Below, one piece after another: positions 27,763 through 35,390 of a DNA stretch of 64,000 bases. The DNA lies in assembly GCA_937862815.1 (NCBI GenBank), contig CALMED010000012.1:186001-250000 (forward strand), in the 5' to 3' direction. The notes below the pieces were generated by a model, which made no database searches, was not told the origin of the DNA, and saw only the letters and a list, made by a program, of their open reading frames with translations. Positions within the stretch are counted from its first letter, which is position 1, and each line of letters starts with the position of its first letter. This DNA comes from an uncultured Chitinophagaceae bacterium. GTDB lineage: Bacteria; Bacteroidota; Bacteroidia; Chitinophagales; Chitinophagaceae. Both the position numbers and the translations under genes were made by a program.

Positions 27763-30003
27763 ATGTACAGGAAATCTTGTATCTATCTCCTGCTGTCCAT
27801 AATATTTTACAGCACACTAACCGCCCAACATATAAATCTAAAATTAGTAGACGTCTCCAGTAAGGAGCCAATTAATCACGCTTCCTTTATATACGGATCG
27901 CAAAGAGGCAGCTCCGATCAGAACGGCTTCATTCACATTGATTTTACCAAAGGCACGATTCTTCATATCAGCCATGTTTCGTATCAAAACCTGCAACTTG
28001 ATGCTGCAGCTGTCAAAAAACTCCCACACCAAGTAACACTTGAACTGGAACCGGCAGCCCAACAGCTTGGACCTGTAACAGTCTATGGTCTGCGTGGCAA
28101 ATTGCCGGCCCGCACGATGCGTCTCAACCAGGCAGACTGGGTACAGCATGATGCCGGCCAGGTATTGCAACAGATACCCGGTTTCAGTGCCGTAAGAAAA
28201 AGCGGAGCCTATGGTTTCGACCCTGTTTTCAGAGGTTTTAAAAACGAACAACTCAACATACTCAATGATGGTGCAATGGGCGCCTTTGCGGCCTGTCCCA
28301 ACCGCATGGACCCTCCCACCAGCCAGGTAATGATCAACCAGGTGCAGCAGGTTGAAATTATCCGGGGTCCGCACAGTTTCCGTTACGGACCTGCAAGCGG
28401 CGCGGTCATCAATTTCAAATCCGCGGATCCGGCATTCAGTGAACGCACAACCGGTTTCGGACGAATTACAACAGGCTATGAAGCCAATGGCGCTGTTTAC
28501 CGTACAGAAGGTATGGCTGGCATACGTTCGGCCAAACTGCAGCTTTCGGCAGCGGGTTCCTTTTCGGGGGGAGCCGGTTACCGCGACGGGAATGACAGCA
28601 TCATCCCTGCAACATTCAACCGGGGTGCCGGCGGATTGTATCTGCACTACCAACCAAAGAAAAACCATGTGGTATCACTCACTGCCACACGCAACCATAC
28701 ACGCAACACCGATTTCCCAACACTTGCAATGGATTTACTGGGCGATGATACCTGGATGATACAGGCCGGGTTTTCTGTACAATCATCTGCACACTGGTTC
28801 AGCCGCTGGCATACCCAACTGTTTACTTCGCACGTAAATCACAGCATGGGCAATGGATTGCGGCCTGTTTCTAAACAGATGCTGAGCCATGTAAAGGCGT
28901 CCACCCTTACATCCGGCGGAAGAACAGAACTGACGTTGCCGTTTAAAAACAGCACCCTGTTTACAGGAACGGATTTTAAGTATGAAACAGCAGATGGCAA
29001 CCGTACCCGTTCCATGCTCACTGGTCCGATGGCCGGAAAAACCTTTATTGATACACTGTGGCAGAAAGCACAGCAGTACAGAATTGGCCTGTTCGTAGAC
29101 TGGCAGTTGCGGCAGGGCAGCTATACATTCCTTTTCGCGGCGCGTCTTGATGCGGTTCAGGCCAGATCGGGTATCACAGCATCCACATTCAGTAAACTGT
29201 ATGAAGCCAACAAAGGAGAAGACCTGAATTTCAGTGTAAGCGCCGGGGCAAGCCGCCCTTTCGGAAATAAATGGCAGGCCGGTGCATGGGTGGGTCGGGA
29301 TGTACGCAGTGCGAGCCTGACCGAACGGTTTATCAATTCATTACCGGTAGGCGTGGATCCATATGAAATGATTGGTAATCCGCAATTGCATGCAGAGGAA
29401 AACAATCAACTGGATATACAGCTTGCCTGGAGGAATGAAAAGACCAGCTTTGAATGGAATGGCTATGCGGCCCTTGTCACCAATTACATTACGGCTGTCA
29501 TCCGGCCCGATCTCAAACCGCGTATAGCAAGCGCGCCCGGTGTGCGCCAGTTTATCAATGTACCGGAAGCAAGGCTGTTGGGCTTTGAAGCAACGTGGAA
29601 CCAGAAATGGACACCAAAGCTGAAACAGCAGCTAACAGCCGTTTATACACACGGCACCAACTTCACAACAAAAAGTCCACTACCCGAAATAGCCCCATTC
29701 GACCTTCGCTGGAAAATGGAGATACTGTTGCAGGGCGGACAACTGCTACCCTATCTGCAGGTACGCTCTGTTGCCAATCAGAAAAGAGTGGCCCGGGATT
29801 TTGGAGAAAATACCACTGCCTCTTTTACAACTGCCGACCTGGGTATAAAATGGATTCCGGTTCAACGGCTGCAGGTTACAGCAGCCTGCAATAACCTGTT
29901 TGATGCTGCATATCGCGAACATCTGAGCCGGTTTATCCGCCCAACATTACCTCTGAATGCACCAGGCAGAACCTTTGTACTGATGGTGGGGTACCAGTTC
30001 TGA
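27763..30003 (+). CDS. TonB-dependent copper receptor (NosA/OprC type)
   Basis: 746 residues: signal peptide (1-21), CarboxypepD_reg-like domain (about 22-105), plug (about 120-220; VLQQIPGFSAVRKSGAYGFDPVFRGF, VEIIRGPHSFRYGPASG) and a 22-strand-type barrel ending PGRTFVLMVGYQF. The loop FAACPNRMDPPTS carries C178 and M182, the same C-x3-M spacing as the copper-binding Cys and Met of OprC. VNHSMGNGLRP supplies H360 and M362, like the OprC H-x-M pair. It should take up copper across the outer membrane, which NosZ needs for its CuA and CuZ centres. A strong terminator follows. Confidence 0.88.
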   Translation: MYRKSCIYLLLSIIFYSTLTAQHINLKLVDVSSKEPINHASFIYGSQRGSSDQNGFIHIDFTKGTILHISHVSYQNLQLDAAAVKKLPHQVTLELEPAAQQLGPVTVYGLRGKLPARTMRLNQADWVQHDAGQVLQQIPGFSAVRKSGAYGFDPVFRGFKNEQLNILNDGAMGAFAACPNRMDPPTSQVMINQVQQVEIIRGPHSFRYGPASGAVINFKSADPAFSERTTGFGRITTGYEANGAVYRTEGMAGIRSAKLQLSAAGSFSGGAGYRDGNDSIIPATFNRGAGGLYLHYQPKKNHVVSLTATRNHTRNTDFPTLAMDLLGDDTWMIQAGFSVQSSAHWFSRWHTQLFTSHVNHSMGNGLRPVSKQMLSHVKASTLTSGGRTELTLPFKNSTLFTGTDFKYETADGNRTRSMLTGPMAGKTFIDTLWQKAQQYRIGLFVDWQLRQGSYTFLFAARLDAVQARSGITASTFSKLYEANKGEDLNFSVSAGASRPFGNKWQAGAWVGRDVRSASLTERFINSLPVGVDPYEMIGNPQLHAEENNQLDIQLAWRNEKTSFEWNGYAALVTNYITAVIRPDLKPRIASAPGVRQFINVPEARLLGFEATWNQKWTPKLKQQLTAVYTHGTNFTTKSPLPEIAPFDLRWKMEILLQGGQLLPYLQVRSVANQKRVARDFGENTTASFTTADLGIKWIPVQRLQVTAACNNLFDAAYREHLSRFIRPTLPLNAPGRTFVLMVGYQF

Positions 30004-30027
30004 AACGGCATCAGCACAATGAGCAGA

Positions 30028-30056
30028 CTGCCTCCGATAAGGAGGCAGTTTTTTTT
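30028..30056 (+). terminator. Rho-independent terminator after the copper receptor
   Basis: Perfect 8-base stem CTGCCTCC/GGAGGCAG with loop GATAA, followed by eight T's. It begins 25 bases after the receptor stop and ends the fasciclin-CxGKC-receptor unit. Confidence 0.93.
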
Positions 30057-30169
30057 ATTACACCCGGAAGCCAGGCTATAAAAGTAAATTGTAACAGATT
30101 ACTGCACTTAAACACTCAAAATAATAAGTTATAAATCGGTCAAACAGAGCCGCAAAAAATACTAAAGTA

Positions 30170-30184
30170 TAACGTGTTGTGCTA
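30170..30184 (-). repeat. Copy 1 of TAGCACAACACGTTA repeat
   Basis: Reads TAACGTGTTGTGCTA on the + strand, the exact reverse complement of copies 2 and 4. Together with copy 2 it brackets 30170-30496 as terminal inverted repeats would. Confidence 0.8.
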
Positions 30185-30477
30185 CTGAAATATTCAACTG
30201 ATTCTATAGCTATAGTTAGATTATCAATTACACTTTGTCTCTTCGTTACTTTTTGCCCCGACTCTATCGGCCGAAATCTTCGACTTGCTTCCAAAAAGTA
30301 ACCAAAAAGGGCCCCGCCATCGATTATCCGCCCCTCATTTATTCGGGTCGGACAGGCACCCCGATGGCGGAGCCCCCCCCCCGCTGAGGCGGGGATTTAG
30401 CTGTATTACTACTGTAGTGCCCAGCAGTAGAGCCCTGAATCGTTCATCAATAGCAAGTCTCAAATAATCCAAGACCT

Positions 30478-30520
30478 TTAATAGCACAACACGTTAAAAT
30501 ATAACGTATTGTGCTATTAA
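30478..30520. repeat. Near-perfect 43-base palindrome (copies 2 and 3 of the repeat)
   Basis: Left arm 30478-30496 and right arm 30502-30520 are 19 bases each and match at 18 positions, with a 5-base centre. The left arm contains TAGCACAACACGTTA exactly; the right arm holds its complement with one change (GTGTTG to GTATTG). It is the meeting point of two possible elements, 30170-30496 and 30502-30665. Confidence 0.85.
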
Positions 30521-30650
30521 AAATGTTTTACACCTCTTTGCCTACTCTGTAAAAAATGCGACCTTGTTTGTTAAAAAAGTAAAACCACAGAATTGACTGA
30601 ATACAGCATGGGGATGCACTGAGGTGATTATTGAAAATCACTTAGTTTAT

Positions 30651-30665
30651 TAGCACAACACGTTA
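30651..30665 (+). repeat. Copy 4 of TAGCACAACACGTTA repeat
   Basis: Exact copy of the 15-mer, followed by AAGTATA, which also precedes copy 1 (AAAGTA). With copy 3 it brackets 30502-30665. Confidence 0.8.
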
Positions 30666-30860
30666 AAGTATAGAATATGATAGCATTGCGGCTAGTCACT
30701 GCAAATAGGTGGCGGGAAAATATATAAAGAACAACCAGAAGATCAAATAGCAGTAAAAATATTCTGATCAGAGACAAACCTCCAAACAGGCAATCAGTAA
30801 AAGCATAGTAAATTCCTGCAAGGGAAAAAAATTCTGAGTAGAAATAAAAAACGGTGAAGA

Positions 30861-31256
30861 TCAGTAAATAGACTCCTGCTCCGGATGACCCTGGAGTTTA
30901 ATCAGCATAACGGTTGCAATTGACTGAGCCCTTTGCTTAGCCGTTTCTGCGAGTTCTCCTTCAAAGAGATCATCCACTGTTTGATGAAATAAGGAAATCC
31001 ATTTTTTATAATGGTGTTCCCGGATAGGACATTTCTGATGAACCTGCTTATGAACCTGCATCGGATTTCCTGTATAGCTGCCGGTATGAAACAGAATGTT
31101 CTCCCAGAAACGATACATCAGCGGTAAATGCTTCTCCCAGTTTACCTGAACAACATCCGTAAAAAATGGTCGCAGCTCAGAATCCTGCAAAACCCGTTCG
31201 TAAAACAGGTCTACCAGTGAAATAATATCTTCTTTAGATGACAGGTCCCTGCGCAT
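30861..31256 (-). CDS. Group III truncated haemoglobin
   Basis: 131 residues from the start at 31256, which gives MRRDLSSKEDI; the longer frame to 31340 overlaps the cupin gene. The 2-over-2 globin pattern is clear: LVDLFYERVLQDSELRPFF, a WEKHLPLMYRFWENILFHTGSYTGNPMQVH block, and EHHYKKWISLFHQTVDDLF with the likely proximal histidine, then the AKQRAQSIATVMLIKL helix. Group III globins bind haem and are candidates for handling NO or O2. It is the last gene of the nos run, eight bases after the cupin, which suggests protection of NosZ from NO or O2. That role is inferred from position. Confidence 0.88.
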   Translation of the reverse strand: MRRDLSSKEDIISLVDLFYERVLQDSELRPFFTDVVQVNWEKHLPLMYRFWENILFHTGSYTGNPMQVHKQVHQKCPIREHHYKKWISLFHQTVDDLFEGELAETAKQRAQSIATVMLIKLQGHPEQESIY

Positions 31257-31263
31257 GCAGCTA

Positions 31264-31560
31264 TTATTTAAAAATGAGCATACTGAAGTCTGTAATTGCC
31301 TGCAGCGAATGTAACTGACCGGCCCGGAGATGAAACACATCGCCCTCCTTCAGCAGAAACAGATCATTTTCCAGTATAAATTCAACGCGACCCTTTTGCA
31401 CAACGAAATAAGCATCCTTATTTGACGAGTATTCTTTCATAACCGCACCGGCTGGCAAATTGAGCATCATTATCTGTAACCGATCGTCCTGAAAAACAGC
31501 CGCTTTATTGATCTTGTCGTACCGGAGATAATCAGCAATATTTCCTATATACATATACAA
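31264..31560 (-). CDS. Small cupin-domain protein
   Basis: 98 residues with one complete cupin barrel: LPAGAVMKEYSSNKDAYFVVQKGRVEFIL is motif 1 with some usual metal ligands replaced, and LKEGDVFHLRAGQLHSLQAI is motif 2 with its histidine. Metal binding is therefore uncertain. It begins 6 bases after the nosY stop and is followed by the globin gene, so it belongs to the nos transcript. Small cupins can be sensors or enzymes; no substrate can be given. Confidence 0.82.
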   Translation of the reverse strand: MYMYIGNIADYLRYDKINKAAVFQDDRLQIMMLNLPAGAVMKEYSSNKDAYFVVQKGRVEFILENDLFLLKEGDVFHLRAGQLHSLQAITDFSMLIFK

Positions 31561-31566
31561 TTGATT

Positions 31567-32334
31567 TCAGAGATCTTTCCTGTTAAAATATTTAACCGAT
31601 AAAAAAAGCGGTAATAAAACCCAAAGCATTAAAAAGACTGCCGACACAACCATGCCTTTTGCGCCACCGAAGAACTCGTGAAAAACAGCACCGGTATAAC
31701 CCATAAGCGCTGCGATATCCAGCTTCAGTAACAGTAAAATCCTGGATAAATCCACCGGGTTGAGCAAACCCATTGCAATCATGGGCTTCTCAAGCGGATA
31801 ATCGGCAAACTGAAAAAGAAACAAAAGTACCAATGCGTCGTATATCAGGGTGAAGAAGAACCACAACAGAATAGATATGCCAATTCCTTTGGCCTTATCG
31901 CGGGTACGAACAGCTGCAAGCAGTGCAATTCCTACAAAAATTACAGAGAGTACCATCCCTGCAACAATCAGAATCCAACCTGCGGGAGATGCGGCATAAA
32001 GCAATACAGGCAATCCTACACCCACCAGGTAAGCAAGCGTCATAGACAGGGCCAGACCGCTGTAAATACTGTACCACAGGGTTTTTCGCCTGATCGGCTG
32101 TGCTACCAGCAGCTCAATAAATTCGGATGAGTTGTAAACATAAATGGTTGAAAAAACAATACTAACCAGGGGAATAATGATAAGCAGCAGGTTCATAAGG
32201 CTGATCAGTCCCTTGGTGGGATCCGTATCCATATTAAAGACTCCAATAGATATTAAAAGCAGGCAGGCAGAATATCCCAGTACGATCCTGTTTCGAAGCA
32301 GGTCCAGCATAACATATTTAATGACCGTTCTCAT
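31567..32334 (-). CDS. nosY: NosY, ABC permease for CuZ maturation
   Basis: 255 residues with six hydrophobic segments (about 15-35, 50-72, 95-118, 122-145, 160-185, 228-250), the ABC-2 permease layout. The typical NosY blocks YNSSEFIELLVAQPIRRKTLWYS and LLNPVDLSRILLLLKLD are present. It forms the NosFY complex that works with NosD to supply sulfur and/or copper for the CuZ site of NosZ in the periplasm. The start overlaps the nosF stop by four bases. Confidence 0.92.
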   Translation of the reverse strand: MRTVIKYVMLDLLRNRIVLGYSACLLLISIGVFNMDTDPTKGLISLMNLLLIIIPLVSIVFSTIYVYNSSEFIELLVAQPIRRKTLWYSIYSGLALSMTLAYLVGVGLPVLLYAASPAGWILIVAGMVLSVIFVGIALLAAVRTRDKAKGIGISILLWFFFTLIYDALVLLFLFQFADYPLEKPMIAMGLLNPVDLSRILLLLKLDIAALMGYTGAVFHEFFGGAKGMVVSAVFLMLWVLLPLFLSVKYFNRKDL

Positions 32335-33041
32335 AGTGCATTTGATTTCATTATGTGAGCGATAGCCTGGGCAAGCTTTTGCTGCCCGGTATCCTGCTGC
32401 AGCTGTGTAAGGCTTTTATGAAAACGTAACTGGCCATCCTGCATATAGATAATTTCACTAACCACATCATCCAGTTCGCTCAGTATGTGAGAAGTAATCA
32501 GGATCAGTTTTCCATTGCGGCGCTCTGACTGTATCTTTTCTTTCAGAATTTCAGAAGCTACCGGATCCAGTCCGGCTGTTGGTTCATCCAGAATCAATAC
32601 ATCCGGGCAAAAAAGAAATGCGAGCGCAGCACTTACCTTCTGGCGTGTGCCTCCGCTGAGGGTCCGCATACGTTTGTCCTGTATACCAGGAATCTGAAAG
32701 GCCTCTATCAGCTCCTCATCTAGTTTACGATGACCGGACCGGATATCTTTCATCATGGAAAAAACCTGGGCGATGGTCATGTTCTCCGGATATCTGCCTA
32801 TCTGTGGCATGTATCCGATCCGGTCGCGGTAACTCCAGTCGCGCTGAATGTTGTGCTGATCAAATGTGATAAAACCGCTGTTGGGTATAACCATTCCAAG
32901 GATGGTCTTTATCAACGTGGTTTTACCGCTGCCATTGGGACCAATCAGCGCAATGGCCTGCCCGCGTGTGCAGGTAACACTCACATTATTTAATGCAATC
33001 AGCTTGCCGAATTTTTTTGTAACGTTGGAGGCAATAATCAT
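32331..33041 (-). CDS. nosF: NosF, ABC ATPase for CuZ maturation
   Basis: 236 residues. Complete ABC ATPase: Walker A GPNGSGKTTL, Q-loop region YMPQIGRYPENMT, signature LSGGTRQK, Walker B DVLILDEPTAG and the switch histidine in LITSH. It powers the NosDFY complex from the cytosol. It starts 3 bases after the nosD stop and overlaps nosY by four bases. Confidence 0.95.
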   Translation of the reverse strand: MIIASNVTKKFGKLIALNNVSVTCTRGQAIALIGPNGSGKTTLIKTILGMVIPNSGFITFDQHNIQRDWSYRDRIGYMPQIGRYPENMTIAQVFSMMKDIRSGHRKLDEELIEAFQIPGIQDKRMRTLSGGTRQKVSAALAFLFCPDVLILDEPTAGLDPVASEILKEKIQSERRNGKLILITSHILSELDDVVSEIIYMQDGQLRFHKSLTQLQQDTGQQKLAQAIAHIMKSNAL

Positions 33042-33044
33042 GAT

Positions 33045-34283
33045 TCATAATTGAACAGGGCGCATTAAGGGATAATCATCCTTCATATCCGCAGGTGTAA
33101 GCGCCGGTAGTATTTTTTCGATCCGGTCAAGCAGCGTGGCCATGAAACTTCTGTACAGCATCATTACAGACGCATTCCGCTCTGAAATCATTGCAAAAAG
33201 ACTTACTGGCCTGTAGGGAACATCCCCTACACCGTTGCGGTTGAGGTCGTATCCTTCATATTTATCCCAGTAATTACGGTCAAAGCGACTTAAAACGAGG
33301 TCGCCATTTGTAGCCACATCAAAGGAATTACTCTGAAAATTATTACCGGTGATCATATTATCGGCACAGTTAGCCTGAATCTTGAGGGCCCACCCGTTGG
33401 AGCGGAAGAGATTTCTCTGCATGCGCAAGCGGCTGCTTCCTTCCATAAGAATGCCCACGGAATTCCGTAAAAACCGATTACCCTCCACCCGGCCATCAGA
33501 AATATCTTTCAGCAGAATTCCATAGGCTGCACTCCCCCAATTGTCGGAAAATGTATTGTCAAGCATATGAATCCGGGAAGAATACATGACAGCCACACCT
33601 GCCCCGTTATCACTGAATTGATTTGAGCGGTATACATCATCATTGGAAAACATAAAGTGAATCCCGTAACGTACATTCTGGTAACTGAGATTACTCTCAA
33701 CAAGCGAATGCGTAACAAATTCAAAATAAATACCGTCCCGGTGGCCGGTAACCCTGTTAGATGCTATATGCAGGCTGTCACTCTTCCAGCAATGAATACC
33801 GTTCGCCGAATTAATTTCATCCCGGGCGTCGGACTCTATCCGGTTGCCTTCAATACGGCAGGCGGTAACGTGTTGGGCATAGACCGCAAAAAAATTCTTT
33901 TCAAATTGATTGTTCCGGATCGTAACATTTCTGCAATCCACCAGCCGCAGTGCGGCCACATCATTGTAACTGCTTCTGCCGGAATTCCGGAAAACCAGTC
34001 CTTCTACAACAACCCGGTCGCTCTGTATGGTCATAATCTCCCCCTTACCTTCACCATCCAATACCGGAAAGTTCTGACCCAAAATCACCACCGGCACCCG
34101 TACCTGGAGATTAATCTCACAGTATTCACCCGTGTTTACCAGGATTGTATCGCCGGATGCCGCCCGTTCGAGAGCCTGCGTAAGGGTGGTAAAGGGACCT
34201 TTGCGGGCATCAACCAGCAACACACGGGCTTGCGAAGTAAGGGCATTCACGAAAAGTAGTATCAGGAAAGGGATGCGCATCAT
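33045..34283 (-). CDS. nosD: NosD, periplasmic copper-binding protein
   Basis: 412 residues. Signal peptide (MRIPFLILLFVNALTSQA), then a right-handed parallel beta-helix made of CASH/PbH1 repeats, seen as regularly spaced N-R/N-x-F/I motifs (VTIRNNQFEKN, CRIEGNRIESD, SHLVESNLSYQNVRYGIHF, YRSNQFSDN and so on). The conserved SRFDRNYWDKYEGYDLNRNGVGDVPYRP block, diagnostic of NosD, is near the C-terminus. It accepts cargo from NosFY and delivers it to NosZ. It overlaps the NosL-fusion stop by four bases. Confidence 0.95.
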   Translation of the reverse strand: MMRIPFLILLFVNALTSQARVLLVDARKGPFTTLTQALERAASGDTILVNTGEYCEINLQVRVPVVILGQNFPVLDGEGKGEIMTIQSDRVVVEGLVFRNSGRSSYNDVAALRLVDCRNVTIRNNQFEKNFFAVYAQHVTACRIEGNRIESDARDEINSANGIHCWKSDSLHIASNRVTGHRDGIYFEFVTHSLVESNLSYQNVRYGIHFMFSNDDVYRSNQFSDNGAGVAVMYSSRIHMLDNTFSDNWGSAAYGILLKDISDGRVEGNRFLRNSVGILMEGSSRLRMQRNLFRSNGWALKIQANCADNMITGNNFQSNSFDVATNGDLVLSRFDRNYWDKYEGYDLNRNGVGDVPYRPVSLFAMISERNASVMMLYRSFMATLLDRIEKILPALTPADMKDDYPLMRPVQL

Positions 34284-35293
34284 TTTACAATTTCATCCCA
34301 TGCCAGAGGCTTTGCTTTCAACTGAACATTCACCGACTCACGGGCCGCAGCCGTCTCTAAGGCGGCCAGCGTGCCTCCCATGGGACCTCTGACAGCATCA
34401 CCCTGCAGCCAGAAAGCGGTTGCTGCCGGAATCAGCTTTTCTTTCTGACCATAATCCACCACATAAATACCGGCTACCTGTGCCTGTGATAACTGGCCGG
34501 ACTTAAGAAACCGGAACAAACAATGCGTATCGTCAAACTTGAAAACCTTTCCCTTATCAGAAACCACTTCGGCGCCAAACCGCTGATCTGTGATAATCAT
34601 TTTACAAAAATGACAGGCATCCTGGCCAAAGCGGATGGGCTGTGAACCCGTCTGACAACCAGCTGTCAGCACAATCAAAAGTGTAGTCATAATCAGTGAA
34701 GCAGGCACCTGTGCCGCTTTACGAAAATTCTTCCATTCCATCCATACGCCAACAACAAGCATCAATCCCACAACGAGAAAGATATAGCCCCCCACATCCG
34801 GGAAAGACCAGGCACCAAAATTCAGCAACTGTTTATAACCGATCAAAGGAGGCTGATAGGCCATACCGGGAACAACAATGGGTGCACTGGGATCAAGGTT
34901 GTGACCATAATTATATTCCCACCTGTAAAAATCAAACATGGCAATAACCCCAAACATAATGAACAGCACCGTCCACGTGTAAAAAAACCAACGCCGGTTC
35001 ACAAGCCAGGTTAGTATTCCAAAAAGGGCAAAGGCCCCTATGAGATAGGGCAGAATAACGAATTCAAAAAAATCTTCGGTATGAAGTGTCCGCATGCCAA
35101 TATAGTGATTGAGCCCGTTTACTACATTCACGTCACCACCGATTTTATGCGGGTAAATTTTTAGTGTCAGACCTTCCGGATATTGAGGAGCAGCGAGATC
35201 AATGCGCCACAGCGGAAATAAAAGCGAAATAGCTAAAGCCAATCCAGCTGTGAGGCTTATCAGCCGTACGGTTGGCAACAACTTGCTGTTCAT
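34280..35293 (-). CDS. nosL: Membrane domain fused to NosL copper chaperone
   Basis: 337 residues in two parts. Residues 1-200 are a membrane domain with segments at about 13-29, 77-97, 102-121 and 168-186. Then MTTLLIVLTAGC resembles an internal lipobox (C213) and leads into a complete NosL: ACHFCKMIITDQRFGAEVV (C227, C230, M232, the Cu(I) site), KVFKFDDTHCLFRFL and PMGGTLAAL. NosL is normally a separate lipoprotein that feeds copper to NosZ. By position just after nosZ, the first half could match the clade II membrane protein NosB, but that is unproven. A sequencing error joining two genes is unlikely since the frame is continuous. Confidence 0.85.
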   Translation of the reverse strand: MNSKLLPTVRLISLTAGLALAISLLFPLWRIDLAAPQYPEGLTLKIYPHKIGGDVNVVNGLNHYIGMRTLHTEDFFEFVILPYLIGAFALFGILTWLVNRRWFFYTWTVLFIMFGVIAMFDFYRWEYNYGHNLDPSAPIVVPGMAYQPPLIGYKQLLNFGAWSFPDVGGYIFLVVGLMLVVGVWMEWKNFRKAAQVPASLIMTTLLIVLTAGCQTGSQPIRFGQDACHFCKMIITDQRFGAEVVSDKGKVFKFDDTHCLFRFLKSGQLSQAQVAGIYVVDYGQKEKLIPAATAFWLQGDAVRGPMGGTLAALETAAARESVNVQLKAKPLAWDEIVK

Positions 35294-35390
35294 GGAATTA
35301 AATTTTCAAAAAAGGCACACCTGCCCGGCACTGCGCCCTGGCAGGTGTGCCCGTGTATCATGACTAAAAAAACATTCATTGATCATTTAC

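Larger units (their letters stand above)
30057..30860. other. A/T-rich gene-free region with inverted repeats
   Basis: About 800 bases between the receptor terminator and the globin stop, with no supported gene. It holds four copies of a 15-mer in alternating orientation (listed separately), the inverted pair GTTACTTTTTG/CAAAAAGTAAC (30245-30255 and 30292-30302), the pair CCGCCATCG/CGATGGCGG (30314-30322 and 30362-30370) and a run of ten C's at 30373-30382. It separates the copper-uptake arm from the nos arm and looks like remains of small mobile elements. Confidence 0.6.

Noticed and set aside
30170..30665. Integron attC sites or a small CRISPR array
   Set aside because: The repeats alternate in orientation, spacing is 5 to about 300 bases, the GTTRRRY/RYYYAAC boxes match only partly, and no integrase or cas gene is present.
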